From Xenorhabdus ehlersii (GTDB lineage Bacteria; Pseudomonadota; Gammaproteobacteria; Enterobacterales; Enterobacteriaceae), in assembly GCF_003610465.1 (NCBI RefSeq), contig NZ_RAQI01000003.1, forward strand, positions 434,001 through 498,000: 64,000 nt of DNA. The letters run 5' to 3'. This document shows, piece after piece, positions 60,716-64,000 of the stretch. The notes beneath the pieces were generated by a model that was not told where the DNA came from, searched no databases, and worked only from the letters and a program-made list of their open reading frames with translations. The position numbers and the translations under genes were made by a program. How positions within the stretch are numbered: position 1 is the stretch's first letter; the number at the start of each line of letters is the position of its first letter.

Positions 60716-61624
60716 ATGTGGTCTGAATACTCTCTGGAAGTCGTTGATGCTGTTGCCAGAACAGGAAGTTTCAGCGCGGCTGCATCAGAACTTCATCGTG
60801 TGCCTTCTGCTGTCAGCTATACGGTAAAACAGCTTGAAGAATGGCTGGCAGTACCTCTGTTTGAACGTCGTCATCGTGATGTTGATTTAACGGAAGCGGG
60901 GGCAATTTTTGTCAAAGAAGCGCGTTCTGTTATCAAAAAAATGAATCACACTCGGCACCAGTGCCAACAGGTTGCCAATGGTTGGCGGGGACAATTTAGT
61001 ATTGCGGTTGATCAGGTAGTAAAACCAGAGCGAACGCTTCGGCTAATTTTGGATTTTTATCGCCATTTTCCAGATATTGAATTACTTATCTATCCTGAAG
61101 TTTTCAATGGCGTGTGGGATGCTTTGGTGGATGGACGGGTGGATGTCGCCATCGGAGCGACACGTGCTGCCCCTGTTGGTGAGCGATATAGCTTCAGGGA
61201 TATGGGGTTCATGCCTTGGTTGTGTGTAGCCAGTCCTGAACACGAACTGGCAGTAATATCGGGAAAATTGAATGATGACCAAATGCGGCCTTATCCCAGT
61301 TTATGTCTTGAAGACACCTCACGCAGTTTGCCTAAGCGTGATACATGGGCTTTGGATAATCAGCGGAGACTGATTGTCCCTGATTGGGATGTTGGATTAA
61401 GTTGCTTGATGGATGGATTGTGTGTAGGTATGGTGCCTAAACACCGTGCGCAACCGCTGATCCGTAAAGGCAAGTTGATTACACTTGAACTTGAACAACC
61501 ATTGCCTGACAGCCCATGCTGCTTAACATGGTCGCAAAAAAGCCATTCACCGGCATTAAGCTGGTTACTTGATTATCTGGGGGATAGCGAAACGCTTAAT
61601 GCCGAATGGCTGCAAGAAAATTAA
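60716..61624 (+). CDS. punR: LysR-family regulator PunR (YdhB)
   Basis: 302 residues from the ATG at 60716, with AAGGAAG at 60704-60710; the TTG at 60701 is rejected. The N-terminal helix-turn-helix MWSEYSLEVVDAVARTGSFSAAASELHRVPSAVSYTVKQLEEWL is almost the same as E. coli YdhB. The effector domain follows (FNGVWDALVDGRVDVAIGATRAAPVGERYSFRDMG). It activates the divergent punC gene. Its stop is three bases from that of the convergent purR. Confidence 0.93.
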   Translation: MWSEYSLEVVDAVARTGSFSAAASELHRVPSAVSYTVKQLEEWLAVPLFERRHRDVDLTEAGAIFVKEARSVIKKMNHTRHQCQQVANGWRGQFSIAVDQVVKPERTLRLILDFYRHFPDIELLIYPEVFNGVWDALVDGRVDVAIGATRAAPVGERYSFRDMGFMPWLCVASPEHELAVISGKLNDDQMRPYPSLCLEDTSRSLPKRDTWALDNQRRLIVPDWDVGLSCLMDGLCVGMVPKHRAQPLIRKGKLITLELEQPLPDSPCCLTWSQKSHSPALSWLLDYLGDSETLNAEWLQEN

Positions 61625-61627
61625 CCG

Positions 61628-62653
61628 TCAGCGGCGATAATCGATAAAAGGTCCATCTGCAACAGAGCGCCGTTCAACAAGGCGTGGGTGGACTTCGATA
61701 GTTTGTGCATCCTCACGTTTATTGACGATCCTGTCCAGTAACATTGAAAAGGCCATTTGCCCTAAACGCTCTTTGGGTTGGTGGATGGTTGTTAATGCTG
61801 GCGTAAAATAGCGGGCATTGCGAATATTATCATAACCGATGATTGAAATGTCTTGTGGAACGCGTAATCCCAACTCATCGGCTGCACAAATTGCTCCCAT
61901 AGCCATGACATCTCCACCACAAAAAACAGCAGTTGGACGATGTTTTTGATTCAGGATCTTGTACATAGCTTGATAACCGGACTCAGGTTCAAAATCACCT
62001 TGTACAATCCACTCATCCCGAATAGCGATATTGGCTTCTTTTAGTGCTTTAAGGAAACCTTGGTGGCGCCCTCCTCCAGTATTTCTTGCCAATGGCCCAG
62101 GAATAGATGCAATATCACGATGACCACGTTCAATGAGATAACGGCCAGCCAGGTAACCACCATGAAAGGCATTATCAATAATTGCATCGGTAAAATCGCC
62201 TCTGGATTCTCCCCAATCCATGACTACCATAGGAATATTACGATAGCCTTCCAACATGTTCAAAAGTTGCTCAGGATATTCTGAACACATTACCAGCAAA
62301 CCATCTACTCGTTTTTGTGCCAGCATCGCGAGGTAAGCTTTCTGTTTATCAAGGTTGTTATGAGAATTACATAAAATCAATGTATAACCTTTGCTATAGC
62401 AGCTATTTTCAACCGATTCTATAATCTCAGCAAAGTAGGGTGCTTCACTTGATGTTGCCAGCAATCCAATGGATTTGGTGTGGTTAACTTTCAAGCTGCG
62501 GGCAACGGCACTGGGAGAATAGTTCAATTCTTTAATAGCGGCCCAAACTGCGGCCTTTGTATCTTCGGCGACGAAACGGGTTTTATTGATCACATGGGAT
62601 ACGGTTGTAGTCGAAACACCAGCGCGTTTAGCCACATCTTTAATCGTTGCCAT
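61628..62653 (-). CDS. purR: Purine repressor PurR
   Basis: 341 residues, as in E. coli. The LacI-type headpiece is [32 protein letters not shown] with the hinge helix [17 protein letters not shown]. The effector domain contains [36 protein letters not shown] and [17 protein letters not shown]. It binds hypoxanthine or guanine and represses purine synthesis genes. The order purR-punR-punC-cfa matches E. coli. Confidence 0.97.
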   Translation of the reverse strand: MATIKDVAKRAGVSTTTVSHVINKTRFVAEDTKAAVWAAIKELNYSPSAVARSLKVNHTKSIGLLATSSEAPYFAEIIESVENSCYSKGYTLILCNSHNNLDKQKAYLAMLAQKRVDGLLVMCSEYPEQLLNMLEGYRNIPMVVMDWGESRGDFTDAIIDNAFHGGYLAGRYLIERGHRDIASIPGPLARNTGGGRHQGFLKALKEANIAIRDEWIVQGDFEPESGYQAMYKILNQKHRPTAVFCGGDVMAMGAICAADELGLRVPQDISIIGYDNIRNARYFTPALTTIHQPKERLGQMAFSMLLDRIVNKREDAQTIEVHPRLVERRSVADGPFIDYRR

Positions 62654-62723
62654 GAAAAAAGGACTCCTGACCTTCTGGTCTAATTTATATACCCTTTATC
62701 TTTCTTGTCGGGTATAGCTATTT

Positions 62724-62736
62724 GTTAATCGTTTAC
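62724..62736 (-). promoter_or_regulatory. Possible PurR operator upstream of purR
   Basis: The minus strand GTAAACGATTAAC partly matches the PurR core GCAAACGTTTGC (8 of 12 by eye). E. coli purR is autoregulated. The match is weak and no other site supports it. Confidence 0.3.
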
Positions 62737-62943
62737 CAATATATTTATATACAGGGTGATGGTTGGCAATAATTTAGCGGTAAACCTTGAATTTTGTCTG
62801 ATCTAGCTCAAAAGTGAAAGCAATAATCGATGCTATAAAGAGTATGGATTAAATATTGCGGTATGATTTTTAGATAATATGGCAAATAACTGCTTAAAAT
62901 TTAGGATGTTGAAGTGTCTTAATTTTCACATTGAGGATGTTCT

Positions 62944-63030
62944 ATGGATACAGATCTGAAATTGGGATTATTGGCCGCCAGTAGTGCATTAATCATGATT
63001 GTTTTTCTGGGGAGCCTCTGCCTGATCTGA
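62944..63030 (+). CDS. ynhF: Small single-helix membrane protein, YnhF-like
   Basis: 28 codons beginning MDTDLKLGLLAASSALIMI and ending SLCLI, with one hydrophobic helix filling most of the protein. GAGGA at 62933-62937 is six bases before the ATG. E. coli YnhF (29 residues, MSTDLKFSLVTT at its start) lies between purR and sodB as here, so both sequence start and position agree. Its role is not established. ydhP, which lies nearby in E. coli, is absent. Confidence 0.82.
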   Translation: MDTDLKLGLLAASSALIMIVFLGSLCLI

Positions 63031-63157
63031 TCAAGATCTAAAAGAAGAATTTGTAGTCCCACTTACTTTAAAGGGGGGGGTCTCCAGCATACGAAATTCC
63101 GCGCATGAAGGAAAACCTGCCCTTATTATTTCAAGCTAGTATTAAGAACGAATCTTA

Positions 63158-63736
63158 TTAAGCCAGATTTTCTTCAACAAATTTCCAGTTGACCAGAGCC
63201 CAGAAGTGCTCTAAATATTGAGGGCGTGCATTGCGGTAATCAATGTAATATGCGTGCTCCCAAACATCAACGGTCAGTACTGGCTTATCTTCGCCAGTCA
63301 ATGGGGTTGCTGCATTAGAAGAGTTAACAATAGCCAGAGTGCCATCAACTTTCTTGACTAACCAAGTCCAACCAGAACCAAAGTTTTTCAGGGCTGCGTC
63401 AGTGAATTGCTGTTTGAACTCAGCAAAAGAGCCGAAAGCATTGTTGATAGCGTCTGCTACTTTTCCGGTTGGTTCGCCACCACCATTTGGTGACAGGCTA
63501 TGCCAGTAGAAAGTATGGTTCCAAACTTGTGCTGCGTTATTGAAGATACCACCTTCAGATGTTTTGATAATCTCTTCCAGAGATTTTCCGGCAAACTCAG
63601 TATCTTTAATCAGATTATTCAGGTTTACAACATAAGCGTTGTGATGTTTGCCGTAGTGGTATTCCAGGGTTTCTGCAGAAATGTGTGGTTCCAGGGCATC
63701 TTTGGCATAAGGTAATGCTGGTAATTCAAAAGACAT
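63158..63736 (-). CDS. sodB: Superoxide dismutase, iron type
   Basis: 192 residues from the ATG at 63736 (MSFELPALPYAKDALEPHIS), with AGGAG in GAGCATGCA context just before; an upstream start at 63778 adds fourteen foreign residues. Metal ligands are His27 (PHISAETLEYHYGKHH region), His in AAQVWNHTFYW, and Asp and His in DVWEHAYYIDYRN. The Gln/Gly pattern and length are those of Fe-SodB. It destroys superoxide in the cytoplasm. In E. coli the mRNA is a RyhB target; pairing was not examined in detail here. Confidence 0.96.
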   Translation of the reverse strand: MSFELPALPYAKDALEPHISAETLEYHYGKHHNAYVVNLNNLIKDTEFAGKSLEEIIKTSEGGIFNNAAQVWNHTFYWHSLSPNGGGEPTGKVADAINNAFGSFAEFKQQFTDAALKNFGSGWTWLVKKVDGTLAIVNSSNAATPLTGEDKPVLTVDVWEHAYYIDYRNARPQYLEHFWALVNWKFVEENLA

Positions 63737-64000
63737 TGCATGCTCCTTTTTATTAATATCGGGTTTTTGGCTCCGCAAACCATGGCTTAGACACTAACCA
63801 TGGGCAGGGCAAATTTAAGCTTATTATCGTGTTACTATTTTGATAATTATCTTAACAACTTTTCTGCTAAATAACAGGGAAAAAGATGCTATCACGCTGC
63901 GAACTGGTGCAGAACTAAACTTAACATGGATTGAATACAGTCAGTTGGAGTGGAAATATTTAATGATCATTTACTGCAAGTCATGGCAAAAATTTGCCAT
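63737..64000. other. Region upstream of sodB to window end
   Basis: 264 bp with the sodB leader and promoter region and no recognisable gene. GTTACTATTTTGATAATTATC near 63830-63850 is AT-rich and includes a GATAATTATC that is at best half a Fur site. Confidence 0.45.

Noticed and set aside
63073..63079. G7 run downstream of ynhF as a phase-variation tract
   Set aside because: It lies outside any reading frame and no promoter spacing effect on a gene could be seen.

Overview
The window reads as a chromosomal segment of an enteric gammaproteobacterium of the Morganellaceae type, most likely Xenorhabdus and less likely Photorhabdus. The reasons are the AT-rich DNA, the E. coli-like gene order with characteristic gaps, the complete hmuRSTUV haem locus and arnBCADTEF cluster at these particular backbone positions, and an insect-pathogen style accessory island. 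The genus is an inference; no 16S gene is present.

Left end (1-1371): the 5' end of a Fur-controlled yfeA/sitA metal-binding protein gene (minus strand, running off the window), then the lipoprotein transglycosylase emtA. Accessory region (about 1372-15240): very AT-rich and made almost entirely of Ig-like beta-sandwich proteins. It holds a three-module leaderless protein (1904-2920), a large inverse autotransporter (intimin/invasin family, 3200-8134) with an exact 354-bp internal tandem duplication, and a same-strand array of four paralogous leaderless multidomain proteins (8599-15153). A near-identical palindrome (TAGTTATC, 4-nt gap, GATAACTA) lies upstream of both the autotransporter and the array. 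This invasin plus leaderless-paralogue cluster is the best candidate for an undescribed system.

Backbone block 1 (15395-24554): the thrS leader hairpin, thrS-infC(AUU start)-rpmI-rplT, the pheM leader peptide and attenuator, pheST, ihfA and btuCD (btuE absent between them). The full arnBCADTEF lipid A aminoarabinose operon, with a PhoP-box-like sequence upstream, sits between btuD and nlpC; lplA follows.

Middle (33905-43489): a MarA/SoxS-type regulator is divergent from a membrane protein whose natural start is separated from the body by a one-base shift in a T9 run. The hmuVUTSR haem uptake locus follows, with a Fur box before hmuR, next to aroH and ppsR.

Backbone block 2 (43678-63736): ppsA with a Cra site, an RprA small RNA, ydiK-ydiJ-menI, ldtE, lpp, pykF with a Cra site, twin tRNA-Val(GAC) genes, mdtK, ribE, cfa, the divergent punC/punR pair, purR, a small ynhF-like membrane protein gene and sodB. 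The order follows E. coli, but the suf operon expected between menI and ldtE is missing. No insertion sequence, integrase, CRISPR array or rRNA was seen.
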